Positions 1 through 6,873 of a stretch of DNA of 39,113 bases are shown here, one piece after another. Within the stretch, counting starts at the first letter, position 1, and the number at the start of each line of letters is the position of its first letter. A program made the translations under genes and the position numbers. The notes under the pieces were generated by a model. That model saw only the letters and a program-made list of their open reading frames with translations, did not search any database and was not told the DNA's origin. The stretch covers positions 34,109 through 73,221 of the forward strand of contig PCTW01000023.1 in NCBI GenBank assembly GCA_002786715.1, given 5' to 3'. Origin of the DNA: Bdellovibrio sp. CG22_combo_CG10-13_8_21_14_all_39_27 (GTDB lineage Bacteria > Bdellovibrionota > Bacteriovoracia > Bacteriovoracales > Bacteriovoracaceae).

Positions 1-1259
1 ATTTTGATTATGGCTATGAAGCGCCAAAGAAAAATGATGAGCATCCCATTCGCATTTATACCGAGATGGCCAATTCTCCTTATAACTCAAAATATAAGTT
101 GGTTAAAATTGGATTGAAGACCAGAGAGTTTTTGGCTGAGAAACGTCCCGCTTCGAACCTTGTCTTTTTGATCGATGTGTCTGGTTCTATGTCAGATGCC
201 AACAAGCTTCCCTTAGTAAAAGAAGCGATGAAGATGATGGTTCGCAAAATGGATAAGAAAGAAACCATCTCAATCGTGGTTTATGCCGGCGCTTCAGGAT
301 TAGTTCTTCCAGCTACAAGTGCTGATAATGTCACTGAGATTTTTGATTCTCTGAATAAGCTCAGTGCCGGTGGATCGACCAATGGGGGAGCGGGAATTGA
401 GTTGGCCTACAAAGTGGCGAAAGAGAACTTTATTCAGGAAGGAAACAATCGAGTGATCTTAGTTACTGATGGCGATTTCAATGTGGGGACTACTTCTCAG
501 GGGAGCTTAGTCGATGTGATTAAAGAGAAAGCGAAAGACAATATCTACTTAACAGTCTTAGGTGTTGGTATGGGGAACTATAAGGACTCTACACTTGAAA
601 AACTCTCTGCTTACGGCAATGGTAACTATGCTTATATCGACAGTCTGAGTGAAGCCAAGAAAGTCTTAATTGAGGATCGATTTAAAACACTGCACGCCAT
701 GGCCAAAGATGTGAAGATTCAGGTTGAGTTTAATCCACAAAATGTTGAGGCCTATCGTTTGATTGGATATGAGAATCGCAAAATGGCGAATCAAGATTTT
801 AACAATGACAAGAAAGATGCTGGGGATATGGGAGCTGGACACACTGTGACCGCCTTTTATGAAGTTGTGCCAAAGGGCGTTTCAATTAATCTACCTGGAG
901 TTGATAAGTTGAAATATCAAAAAGCTGAGATCACTGAGGCAAAGGGAAAAAATACTGATGAATTGCTTACTGTAAAAATTCGTTACAAAGATCCAAAAGG
1001 TGATGCCAGCAAGTTAGTTGAGCAAGCTGTTAACAAAGAGGATCGTGCCTTTGAAAAAGCATCTTCCGACTTTAAGTTTGCGAGTGCAGTGGCTGGCTTT
1101 GCGATGATTTTACGAGAGGACGACAAGATCAACGATATCAATATGAGTCAGTTGATTGAAATCGCCAAAGAGAACAAAGGTGAAGACCCCAATGGTCATC
1201 GAGAAGAGTTTATTGAGAATATGAGCATTGCTCAAAAGATCGCTCGCAAAGTTCGGTAA
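1..1259 (+). CDS. YfbK-type von Willebrand factor A domain protein, 5' truncated
   Basis: The reading frame is open from base 3 through an internal ATG at 66, and the residues before that ATG still match the YfbK N-terminal region (FDYGYEAPKKNDEHP), so the gene starts outside the window. The VWA domain carries a full MIDAS metal site: DVSGSMSD, then the Thr in GGSTNGG, then the Asp in VTDGDF. The C-terminal part has the DUF3520-like DAGDMGAGHTVTAFYEV motif. Family knowledge: YfbK-like proteins are VWA proteins, often exported or lipid-anchored, with no well-defined biochemical role. The upstream signal peptide cannot be seen here. A strong terminator follows the stop codon. Family call is firm; function is unknown. 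Confidence 0.9.
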   Translation, partial: FDYGYEAPKKNDEHPIRIYTEMANSPYNSKYKLVKIGLKTREFLAEKRPASNLVFLIDVSGSMSDANKLPLVKEAMKMMVRKMDKKETISIVVYAGASGLVLPATSADNVTEIFDSLNKLSAGGSTNGGAGIELAYKVAKENFIQEGNNRVILVTDGDFNVGTTSQGSLVDVIKEKAKDNIYLTVLGVGMGNYKDSTLEKLSAYGNGNYAYIDSLSEAKKVLIEDRFKTLHAMAKDVKIQVEFNPQNVEAYRLIGYENRKMANQDFNNDKKDAGDMGAGHTVTAFYEVVPKGVSINLPGVDKLKYQKAEITEAKGKNTDELLTVKIRYKDPKGDASKLVEQAVNKEDRAFEKASSDFKFASAVAGFAMILREDDKINDINMSQLIEIAKENKGEDPNGHREEFIENMSIAQKIARKVR

Positions 1260-1268
1260 AATATCTTT

Positions 1269-1303
1269 CCAGGAGGCTTGATTTCAAGTCTCCTGGACTT
1301 TAT
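1269..1303 (+). terminator. Rho-independent terminator after the VWA gene
   Basis: Arms CCAGGAGGCTTG (1269-1280) and CAAGTCTCCTGG (1285-1296) pair over 12 bp with one G-U pair and an ATTT loop. A T-rich tail (actttattatttt) follows. It lies 9 bases after the VWA stop codon. Confidence 0.8.
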
Positions 1304-1349
1304 TATTTTATTCAAGAGTTTAACTATTGTAAGAATAAAAGGTCTACCG

Positions 1350-1937
1350 ATGAAATTGAATCTACTACTTTCTTCAATCCTCCTTTTTGCAACCGCTTGT
1401 GCCACGATGTCTCAGGAAGATTGTCAAAAAGCCAATTGGAAAATGATAGGTGAAGAAGCTGGTCGAGAAGGTAAACCAACAACGAGTTTTACAAGAATTA
1501 GTCGTCAATGCCAAGAATTTGGAATTTCGGTCAGTCAAGCAGAATGGGTTTCTGGATATAAAATTGGGTTGTCCGCTTTTTGTACTTTTGAAAATGGTTA
1601 TGAAATAGGGTTAAAAGGCGAGACTTATCAAAAAGTTTGTCCTTCAAATAGTTCAAAAGAATTTCTCCGAGGATATATTGAAGGAAAGCGCAGTTTCGAT
1701 CAGCAAAAATTAAGGAATGAGCAACGTCAGCAATATGCGGAAGAGCAACAGAGGCAAAATCAATTTCGCGAAAGGATTTTGGGGAATATGAGAAATCAAT
1801 CTTGCCAGAGTGAGTATGACTGCGTGATTAAGGATTCCTGTAATAAAAACAAATGTAGCTATACCGGTAAGCAATGCAGTGTCGATTATAATTGCGAAAT
1901 TAAAGGCTCATGTTACAGCAATAAATGTCAATTTTAG
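1350..1937 (+). CDS. DUF2799-like lipoprotein with two Cys-rich C-terminal repeats
   Basis: A 195-aa protein. I chose the ATG at 1350 because it begins a lipoprotein signal (MKLNLLLSSILLFATAC) with a lipobox ending at Cys17; a longer frame from 1278 would run through the preceding terminator. The middle resembles DUF2799 lipoproteins (DCQKANWKMIGEEAGREG, and repeated G-Y-x-x-G helices). A Gln/Arg-rich coiled segment follows. The C-terminus holds two copies of a Cys repeat of about 20 residues: CQSEYDCVIKDSCNKNKC and CSVDYNCEIKGSCYSNKC. Each has four Cys, suggesting disulfide-bonded modules outside the cytoplasm. Function unknown. Confidence 0.75.
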   Translation: MKLNLLLSSILLFATACATMSQEDCQKANWKMIGEEAGREGKPTTSFTRISRQCQEFGISVSQAEWVSGYKIGLSAFCTFENGYEIGLKGETYQKVCPSNSSKEFLRGYIEGKRSFDQQKLRNEQRQQYAEEQQRQNQFRERILGNMRNQSCQSEYDCVIKDSCNKNKCSYTGKQCSVDYNCEIKGSCYSNKCQF

Positions 1938-2011
1938 CAACACAGTCAAAGCCAAAGGACAATTTCTAACCTTCAATTGTTAAGAGTAGTTTGATTTAGG
2001 TCATATCTTTG

Positions 2012-2026
2012 CTCTTTTTCAAAGAG
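2012..2026. promoter_or_regulatory. Short inverted repeat upstream of the DUF302 gene
   Basis: CTCTTT-TTC-AAAGAG is a perfect 6-bp inverted repeat 26 bases before the DUF302 start codon. It could be an operator half-site pair or a 5' UTR hairpin. It does not resemble the TTTGCAT operators near the arsR gene. Weak evidence. Confidence 0.3.
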
Positions 2027-2051
2027 TACAATTAATTGTCAGGGGGTATTT

Positions 2052-2441
2052 ATGAGTAAAATGGCAATTAAGGTAGAAGTAGAAGGGACTCTCGATGAGG
2101 TTTGCAATCGCATTGTTGAAGTTATTAAACCTGCAGGTTTTGGTATATTGACTCGAATAGATTTCGATAAAAAAATAAAAGAAAAATTGGATGAGACTAT
2201 CAACCCTTGTGTGATACTTGGCGCCTGTAATCCCAAACTGGCTTATGATGCTTATACTCAAACTACTGATGCGGCTTTGCTTATGCCCTGTAATATTGTG
2301 GTGACCGATATCGGGCAAGGAAAGATTAAAGTTGAGGCGATCAGGCCAACTCTCATGCTTCAAATGCTACCTGATGTGGCCAGTGATCCCAATGTCTTAA
2401 AGGCTGAATTACAGCTGGAAAGCGTTCTTCAAAGGCTATAA
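2052..2441 (+). CDS. DUF302 family protein
   Basis: A 129-aa protein with no signal peptide. The pattern fits DUF302: an amphipathic start, then ILTRIDFDKKIKEKL, the short NPCVILGACNPKLAYDAY motif, and LLMPCNIVVTDIGQGKIKVEAIRP near the C-terminus. Three Cys (in NPC, GAC and MPC) sit in the conserved core. The start ATG follows a clear ribosome-binding site (AGGGGG). DUF302 proteins have a small alpha-beta fold and no settled function; they are often found near metal or redox stress genes. The next gene is an ArsR-type repressor and then a Cys-rich peptide, which suggests a metal or thiol-stress role by context only. Confidence 0.85.
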   Translation: MSKMAIKVEVEGTLDEVCNRIVEVIKPAGFGILTRIDFDKKIKEKLDETINPCVILGACNPKLAYDAYTQTTDAALLMPCNIVVTDIGQGKIKVEAIRPTLMLQMLPDVASDPNVLKAELQLESVLQRL

Positions 2442-2448
2442 AAAATAA

Positions 2449-2472
2449 ATATTTGCATACTCATGCAAATAT
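2449..2472. promoter_or_regulatory. ArsR operator 1 (perfect palindrome)
   Basis: Arms ATATTTGCAT and ATGCAAATAT are exact reverse complements, 10 bp each with a 4-base spacer (ACTC). The site lies just upstream of the putative -35 of the ArsR-type gene. Size and symmetry suit a dimeric winged-helix repressor. Confidence 0.7.
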
Positions 2473-2475
2473 AGC

Positions 2476-2504
2476 TTGATTCTTGATTTCATTTGCATCA
2501 TAAT
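2476..2504 (+). promoter_or_regulatory. Putative promoter of the arsR-type gene
   Basis: TTGATT (2476-2481), a 17-base spacer and CATAAT (2499-2504) match sigma-70 elements. A start 7 bases past the -10 would fall on the ATG at 2511, so the mRNA would have no leader. The -10 lies inside operator 2. No Shine-Dalgarno is visible before 2511, which agrees with a leaderless message. Confidence 0.5.
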
Positions 2505-2510
2505 GCAAGT
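2491..2510. promoter_or_regulatory. ArsR operator 2 (imperfect palindrome)
   Basis: ATTTGCAT and ATGCAAGT, separated by CATA, repeat the core and the 4-base spacing of operator 1 with one mismatch. The site covers the putative -10 and ends at the base before the ATG at 2511, so repressor binding would block transcription of its own gene. Confidence 0.65.
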
Positions 2511-2816
2511 ATGAAGTGTCGAAGTTTTTCAAAATTGACCAACCTTTTTAAAGTTCTCTCAGATCCTAATCGTCAGAGTTTGATTGCTCACCTCAGCGGC
2601 TGTCGCGAAGCCAATGTAGGGGAGCTGTCCAAGTGCTGTGAAATAGATCTTTCGGTAGTTAGTCGACATCTATCGAAACTTCGGGATGCGGGAATTCTTG
2701 GCGCCAATAAAAAGGGAAAGGAAGTTTTTTATGACCTCAAAGCTTCTGAGTTAGCTAAGATGTTGCGCGACCTGGCCGACGAAATTGAAGCTTCGGCTTC
2801 GAGTTCAGAAAAATAA
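2511..2816 (+). CDS. ArsR/SmtB-family winged-helix repressor
   Basis: A 101-aa protein (107 aa if a TTG at 2493 is used). The fold is read from FKVLSDPNRQSLIAHLSGC, the recognition region ELSKCCEIDLSVVSRHLSKLRDAGIL, and the wing KKGKEVFYDLK. The ATG at 2511 is preferred because the TTG lies inside operator 2 and the predicted transcript begins at 2511. Cys in SGC and the adjacent pair in KCCEID just before the recognition helix are plausible metal or thiol ligands. Family knowledge: these proteins release DNA on binding metals or on thiol oxidation. Two matching palindromes lie directly upstream, so autorepression is likely. The inducer cannot be named. Confidence 0.9.
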   Translation: MKCRSFSKLTNLFKVLSDPNRQSLIAHLSGCREANVGELSKCCEIDLSVVSRHLSKLRDAGILGANKKGKEVFYDLKASELAKMLRDLADEIEASASSSEK

Positions 2817-2836
2817 TTTTAAACCAGGAGATAAAC

Positions 2837-2950
2837 ATGAGTGAACAAACGAAAGAAGATCAAAAAAGCTGTTGTGGCTGTAAATGCAGTGGCACTAAGG
2901 TGGCAGAGTTTTTACGTCATTTGGCAGAGTTTTTTGAAAAACAAAAGTAA
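2837..2950 (+). CDS. 37-aa Cys-rich small protein (CCxCxC)
   Basis: ATG at 2837 after a good ribosome-binding site (AGGAG), 20 bases behind the ArsR-type gene. The sequence reads MSEQTKEDQKSCCGCKC, then SGTKVAEFLRHLAEFFEKQK and stop. Four Cys lie within six residues, followed by an amphipathic helix. It ends 8 bases before a strong terminator, so it appears to be the last gene of the repressor transcript. By inference it is a soluble metal- or electrophile-binding peptide co-controlled with the repressor. I recognise no family. Start, ribosome-binding site and terminator placement support that it is real. Confidence 0.7.
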   Translation: MSEQTKEDQKSCCGCKCSGTKVAEFLRHLAEFFEKQK

Positions 2951-2958
2951 TGTTTTGG

Positions 2959-2989
2959 GATGCGAGGAGCATAAATCCTCGCATCTTTT
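2959..2989 (+). terminator. Terminator of the arsR-type unit
   Basis: GATGCGAGGA and TCCTCGCATC form a perfect 10-bp stem with a 7-base loop, followed directly by TTTT. Confidence 0.85.
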
Positions 2990-3000
2990 ATTTGAGGCAT

Positions 3001-3276
3001 TTAGTCTTCGCAAGCTACTTTTGATGTTGGATTCTTAGAATTGTATTTTCTAATCAAGATAGGAAGTTCATCGTCATAAACACAAATGCCCAAACCTTCA
3101 TAAAAGTCACCATCGCGAACACATTCATAGCCTTCAGCCTCGACTTCTTCGCACATTGCTTGAGCACAATTATCTTCAGCAAGGGTTGTGAGCTCCTCAC
3201 AAATTTTTTCTTCACTCACAGCAAAAGAATTTGCACTTATGACTAAAAAACTAAGAGTTATAAAAATTTGCTTCAT
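3001..3276 (-). CDS. Small secreted six-Cys protein
   Basis: A 91-aa protein with a Sec signal peptide (MKQIFITLSFLVISANSFA, cleavage after SFA). The mature chain is acidic and has six Cys, enough for three disulfides. A good ribosome-binding site (GGAGG) precedes the start. No family recognised. It is divergent from the next small secreted gene, with 133 bases between their starts. Confidence 0.7.
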   Translation of the reverse strand: MKQIFITLSFLVISANSFAVSEEKICEELTTLAEDNCAQAMCEEVEAEGYECVRDGDFYEGLGICVYDDELPILIRKYNSKNPTSKVACED

Positions 3277-3409
3277 AGGGCCTCCAAAAGATATTTATAA
3301 CCAGGAATTTATGAAGAAAATTGAAGAGCGACAATAGATGGGTGAAATTTTTACAAGAAACAAGTCTTTTTGTTTCCCTTGATCTAAATAGAGGAATCAG
3401 GAGATTATT

Positions 3410-3742
3410 ATGAAATTTTTAGCTTCATTATTGGTCATCTTCTCATTTTCTTCTCAAGCAGCTGTTTTCTGCGTAAATGATCAAAAAGAGCTTGTTGATG
3501 TTCTGAAAGCAGAATTAGATTGCCAAGGCCCTTTACTATGGGGAGATGGTGTTTGTTTTACGGGGAGTCGTTCACAAGCGATTAGAGTTTTGAACTCTGC
3601 TGAATTAAACCAAATCTTTGATGGTACAGATGGGGAATACATAGGAAATGCCCATTTTAATGGTCGTAATGCCATCTCTTATACTTCCTTTGATGATGCT
3701 AATGAACTAACCTCAAAAATTGTCATTAATCGTTGTAAATAA
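3410..3742 (+). CDS. Small secreted protein, unknown function
   Basis: A 110-aa protein with a signal peptide (MKFLASLLVIFSFSSQA, then AVFC). The mature part has four Cys and a segment GDGVCFTGSRSQAIRVL. AGGAG lies 8 bases before the ATG. No domain recognised. The periplasm or exterior is the expected site. Confidence 0.65.
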   Translation: MKFLASLLVIFSFSSQAAVFCVNDQKELVDVLKAELDCQGPLLWGDGVCFTGSRSQAIRVLNSAELNQIFDGTDGEYIGNAHFNGRNAISYTSFDDANELTSKIVINRCK

Positions 3743-3799
3743 TTGCTGAAGACCTAATGTCCTCTAGACTTCGTTAAGAGAATGTGAAAAACCTAAGAC

Positions 3800-4735
3800 A
3801 TGAAAATAGCGAAAGGGTTGCACCCAAAAAATCTTCATTCTGAAAAGTATGATTTTGAAAAATTAGTTTCTAGCTTTCCTCAACTTGGAGAGTTCGTAAA
3901 ACCAAATCAATACAATGATCTCTCAATTGATTTTGGTGATCCAAGAGCTGTTTTAGCTCTTAACCAGTCTTTGCTGAAAGAGTTTTATCAGGTGGAGAAT
4001 TGGAATATTCCAAAGGGCAATTTATGTCCGCCTATTCCAGGACGAGTCGATTACATTCACTATGTTGCGGATCTTTTGGCTGAAGCTAATGGGGGAGTTG
4101 TTCCGGTTGGAACTAATGTTAAAGGTCTCGATATCGGAACAGGGGCAAGTTGTATCTATGCTATCCTCGGCAACAGTGTTTATGGTTGGAGATTCGTTGG
4201 AACAGATACCGATTCAAACGCTGTAACTCAAGCGAAGAAAAATATTGAGCTTAAATCAACTCTTCAAAAGAATATTAAAATTCGTTTCCAAAAAAATCAA
4301 AATTCCCCTTTGAAAGACATGATAAAAAGCGACGAAAAGTTTGATTTCACAATTTGCAATCCTCCATTCTACTCATCTCTGGAAGAAGCCAATTTAGCGG
4401 CTGACCAAAAAATTAGAAATTTAAATCAAAATAAAGAAAAGAAAGGTCATTTTGTTGCACAAAATAGAAGACCTGATAATTTTGGTGGACAGCAAAGTGA
4501 ACTTTGGACAGCTGGTGGAGAGTTGGCTTTTATTAATCAAATGATTGATGAGAGCTGCGATTTCTCCAGTCGTGTAGGCTGGTTTACGACCTTGGTTTCA
4601 AACAAAGAACATCTGATGCCTTTAAATGAAAAACTCCAACAAATGAAGAATGTCGAATCACGCACGATCGAAATGGAACATGGAAAAAAGAAAAGCCATA
4701 TCCTTGCTTGGCGATTTGCCAATAAAGAGAAGTAA
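3800..4735 (+). CDS. rlmF: 23S rRNA (adenine(1618)-N6)-methyltransferase RlmF
   Basis: A 311-aa protein matching the RlmF/YbiN layout: N-terminal GLHPKNLHSEKYDFEKL, FVKPNQYNDLSIDFGDPRAV, a PPIPGRVDYIHYVADLL segment, the SAM-binding DIGTGASCIY (111-120) and the catalytic NPPF (187-190). The family uses SAM to methylate N6 of A1618 in 23S rRNA. Length is usual. The start codon has only a weak ribosome-binding site, but the N-terminal family match supports it. The yaeQ gene follows after 3 bases, so the two are probably cotranscribed. Confidence 0.92.
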   Translation: MKIAKGLHPKNLHSEKYDFEKLVSSFPQLGEFVKPNQYNDLSIDFGDPRAVLALNQSLLKEFYQVENWNIPKGNLCPPIPGRVDYIHYVADLLAEANGGVVPVGTNVKGLDIGTGASCIYAILGNSVYGWRFVGTDTDSNAVTQAKKNIELKSTLQKNIKIRFQKNQNSPLKDMIKSDEKFDFTICNPPFYSSLEEANLAADQKIRNLNQNKEKKGHFVAQNRRPDNFGGQQSELWTAGGELAFINQMIDESCDFSSRVGWFTTLVSNKEHLMPLNEKLQQMKNVESRTIEMEHGKKKSHILAWRFANKEK

Positions 4736-4738
4736 GAA

Positions 4739-5272
4739 ATGGCGTTAGGTGCTTCGATTTATAAAGTTAACTTGAATCTCTCAAATCTTAATACCCATCA
4801 ATACGGCGACTTTAATCTCACCATGGCCAAACATCCATCTGAAAATGAGTCTCGAATGATGTTTCGTTTGCTTGCCTTTGCCTATTGTGCTGATGAAAAG
4901 TTAGAATTTACCAAAGGCTTAAGTGATGTGGATGAGCCTGAACTTTGGATGAAAAGTTATGGTGGAGATATACTCCAATGGATTGAGCTAGGTCTACCTG
5001 AAGCAAAAAGAATTAAGCAGGCCCTTGGGAAATCATTAAATGTGAAAATATTTGCTTACCACCCAAATAAAACCCAAGAGTGGTTCGACAAGATAAAAGA
5101 ACCATTTGAAAATAATGAGAAGTTAGAAGTATATGCATTTAATGTTGAGGAAAATGGCCCTCTCGATGTGCTCGTATCCAAAACGATGAATTTAAATTGT
5201 TTGATACAAGATGGTATGATGTATCTAAGTAATGATAGCGATCGAGTAGGTGTTAGTATTCGAAAGCTCTAA
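4739..5272 (+). CDS. yaeQ: YaeQ family protein
   Basis: A 177-aa cytoplasmic protein with the YaeQ pattern: MALGASIYKVNLNLSNLNTHQY, HPSENESRMMFRLLAFAYCA, GLSDVDEPELW and IQWIELG-like spacing (here ILQWIELGLPEAKRIKQA). YaeQ proteins have a PD-(D/E)XK nuclease-like fold; the motif with Asp, Glu-Pro-Glu and Lys is visible in DVDEPELW through AKRIKQA. The molecular role of the family is unsettled. It starts 3 bases after rlmF. Confidence 0.88.
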   Translation: MALGASIYKVNLNLSNLNTHQYGDFNLTMAKHPSENESRMMFRLLAFAYCADEKLEFTKGLSDVDEPELWMKSYGGDILQWIELGLPEAKRIKQALGKSLNVKIFAYHPNKTQEWFDKIKEPFENNEKLEVYAFNVEENGPLDVLVSKTMNLNCLIQDGMMYLSNDSDRVGVSIRKL

Positions 5273-5349
5273 GCAGGAAACTTTTAAAGAGTATTCATTG
5301 CAATTGTTTGCCTAATTATTCTCGGCACTATGGTTTGGTATGATAAAAA

Positions 5350-5372
5350 AAAGCCACTCATTGAGTGGCTTT
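5350..5372. terminator. Convergent terminator between yaeQ and the SWIB gene
   Basis: AAAGCCACTCA and TGAGTGGCTTT pair around a very short loop. Read on the minus strand, the stem is followed by a T-run (TTTTTTTAT), so it mainly ends the SWIB transcript. On the plus strand the tail is weaker. Confidence 0.75.
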
Positions 5373-5400
5373 CATTAATTAATAAATTATTAATTTAAAA

Positions 5401-5730
5401 TTAAGCTTTAATGTTCGCACCAACAACAGCTGCCATTTGCATCATGTCGATAGTTTCGCCTTCCTTCAATTTAGTAAGGTCAGTTACTTTACCTGTCTTA
5501 CTCGTTGATTTTGTTTTTTGAAAAATTGGAAGTAAAACTGAATCGGCCACGATATACTTGCCACCATCTTCAGGTTTTCCGTTTGGAGTTTTCGTCTGAA
5601 GTTTCTTTGACTTGATATAGTCCCAAAGTTTCTTAGTGATTTCAGTACGTGGAAGCTCTGTTGCACCGAGCATTTTTGCGAGCTCTGGTTGAAGTTGAAC
5701 TGGTTTTTTCAATCCTTTTTCTTCTGACAT
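5401..5730 (-). CDS. SWIB/MDM2 domain protein
   Basis: A 109-aa protein that is almost entirely one SWIB domain: PVQLQPELAKMLGATELPRTEITKKLWDYIK, then DGGKYIVADSVLLPIF and DMMQMAAVVGANIKA. SWIB domains are best known from eukaryotic chromatin-remodelling complexes (BAF60b), but short stand-alone forms occur in several bacterial groups, including Chlamydia. Role in bacteria is uncertain; a chromosome or topoisomerase-linked role has been suggested for chlamydial forms. An AAGGAT ribosome-binding site precedes the start. A minus-strand terminator follows it, so it is probably a single-gene transcript. Confidence 0.88.
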   Translation of the reverse strand: MSEEKGLKKPVQLQPELAKMLGATELPRTEITKKLWDYIKSKKLQTKTPNGKPEDGGKYIVADSVLLPIFQKTKSTSKTGKVTDLTKLKEGETIDMMQMAAVVGANIKA

Positions 5731-5883
5731 TTAACAAATCCTTGTTTGAGTTTTCGCCATTGTCTCAGAAAAGAAAGTACTCGTCTAAAGATAAAGTTAG
5801 GCATTCGCTTGATATTTCACTTTAAGTGTCTAAAAAGACAAGAGTGTCTGGCCAAAAAAAATGCTAATTGGTACTTTTTTAGC

Positions 5884-6873
5884 ATGAAAACAACTCCGAT
5901 TGACTTCCAATGGCCAACTCAAGAACCCTTTCTCTTTTGTGTTCATCATTATGATTATTACCCTCGAGGGAACCAAAATTTGGGATTAGATGGCCACCAT
6001 TTTGGCGGGAGAAACATGGGGCAAGACTTTGAAATAAAGGATGGCTTTCGCCTTTACCATGGTCGAGAAATTCCTGGATTTCCAGTTCATCCTCATCGTG
6101 GATTTGAAACGATAACTATTGTGAGAAAGGGCTACGTTGATCACGCCGACTCTCTCGGGGCTGCAGGGCGCTATGGGGAAGGAGATGTTCAATGGATGAC
6201 AGCAGGGGCAGGTGTGCAACATTCAGAAATGTTTCCCTTGCTACATCAAGATCGCGAAAATACCTTAGAACTCTTTCAAATTTGGCTCAACCTACCACGC
6301 AAAAGTAAAATGGTTCCAGCCGATTTTAAAATGTTATGGGCCAATCAAATTCCTAAAATAGAAAAAGAGGGAATAGAAGTAAGTCTCATTTGCGGAAACT
6401 ATGACAACCAATCCTATTATCAAGCTCCTCAAAATAGCTGGGCCTCTGATTTAAATAATGAAGTACAAATTCTTTTAGTGAAAATGAAGGCCGGTACAAC
6501 ATTTAATTACTCAGAATCTAAGAACGCGACGAACCGTAGTCTCTATTTTTTCGTAGCAGATAAATTCAAGGTAAACAATGAAGTCATTTCTGGTAAGCAG
6601 GCGCTATTTTTGAATTCAAAAGAATCATTAATGGTTCAAAGTCTTGAAGAAGAAATTGAATTTCTTATTTTAGAAGCTTGTCCCATTGGAGAGCCAGTTT
6701 TTCAACACGGCCCTTTTGTGATGAATACTCGGGAAGAAATAGTACAAACCTTTAATGATTATCAGAAAACGCAATTTGGTGGGTGGCCTTGGTCGAGATC
6801 AGATATGATCCATGGGGAAAAAATCGAAAGATTTGCAAAATACCCAAATGGAAAAATTGAAAAGCCTGACTAG
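5884..6873 (+). CDS. Pirin family protein
   Basis: A 329-aa cupin-fold protein. I place the start at ATG 5884 (MKTTPIDFQWPTQ); the frame is open upstream to 5746 but that stretch is not pirin-like. The metal site is intact: HPH in FPVHPHRGFET (H69, H71) and H113/E115 in GVQHSEMFP, with the spacing of the pirin Fe-binding site. Pirins are quercetinase-like or regulatory proteins, and the in vivo substrate is unknown here. It converges on and overlaps by 4 bases with the methyltransferase-glyoxalase gene. Confidence 0.9.
   Translation: MKTTPIDFQWPTQEPFLFCVHHYDYYPRGNQNLGLDGHHFGGRNMGQDFEIKDGFRLYHGREIPGFPVHPHRGFETITIVRKGYVDHADSLGAAGRYGEGDVQWMTAGAGVQHSEMFPLLHQDRENTLELFQIWLNLPRKSKMVPADFKMLWANQIPKIEKEGIEVSLICGNYDNQSYYQAPQNSWASDLNNEVQILLVKMKAGTTFNYSESKNATNRSLYFFVADKFKVNNEVISGKQALFLNSKESLMVQSLEEEIEFLILEACPIGEPVFQHGPFVMNTREEIVQTFNDYQKTQFGGWPWSRSDMIHGEKIERFAKYPNGKIEKPD

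Noticed and set aside
2841-3038. 65-aa frame overlapping the Cys-rich peptide
   Set aside because: It lies out of frame with the peptide that has the ribosome-binding site, and runs through the terminator at 2959-2989.
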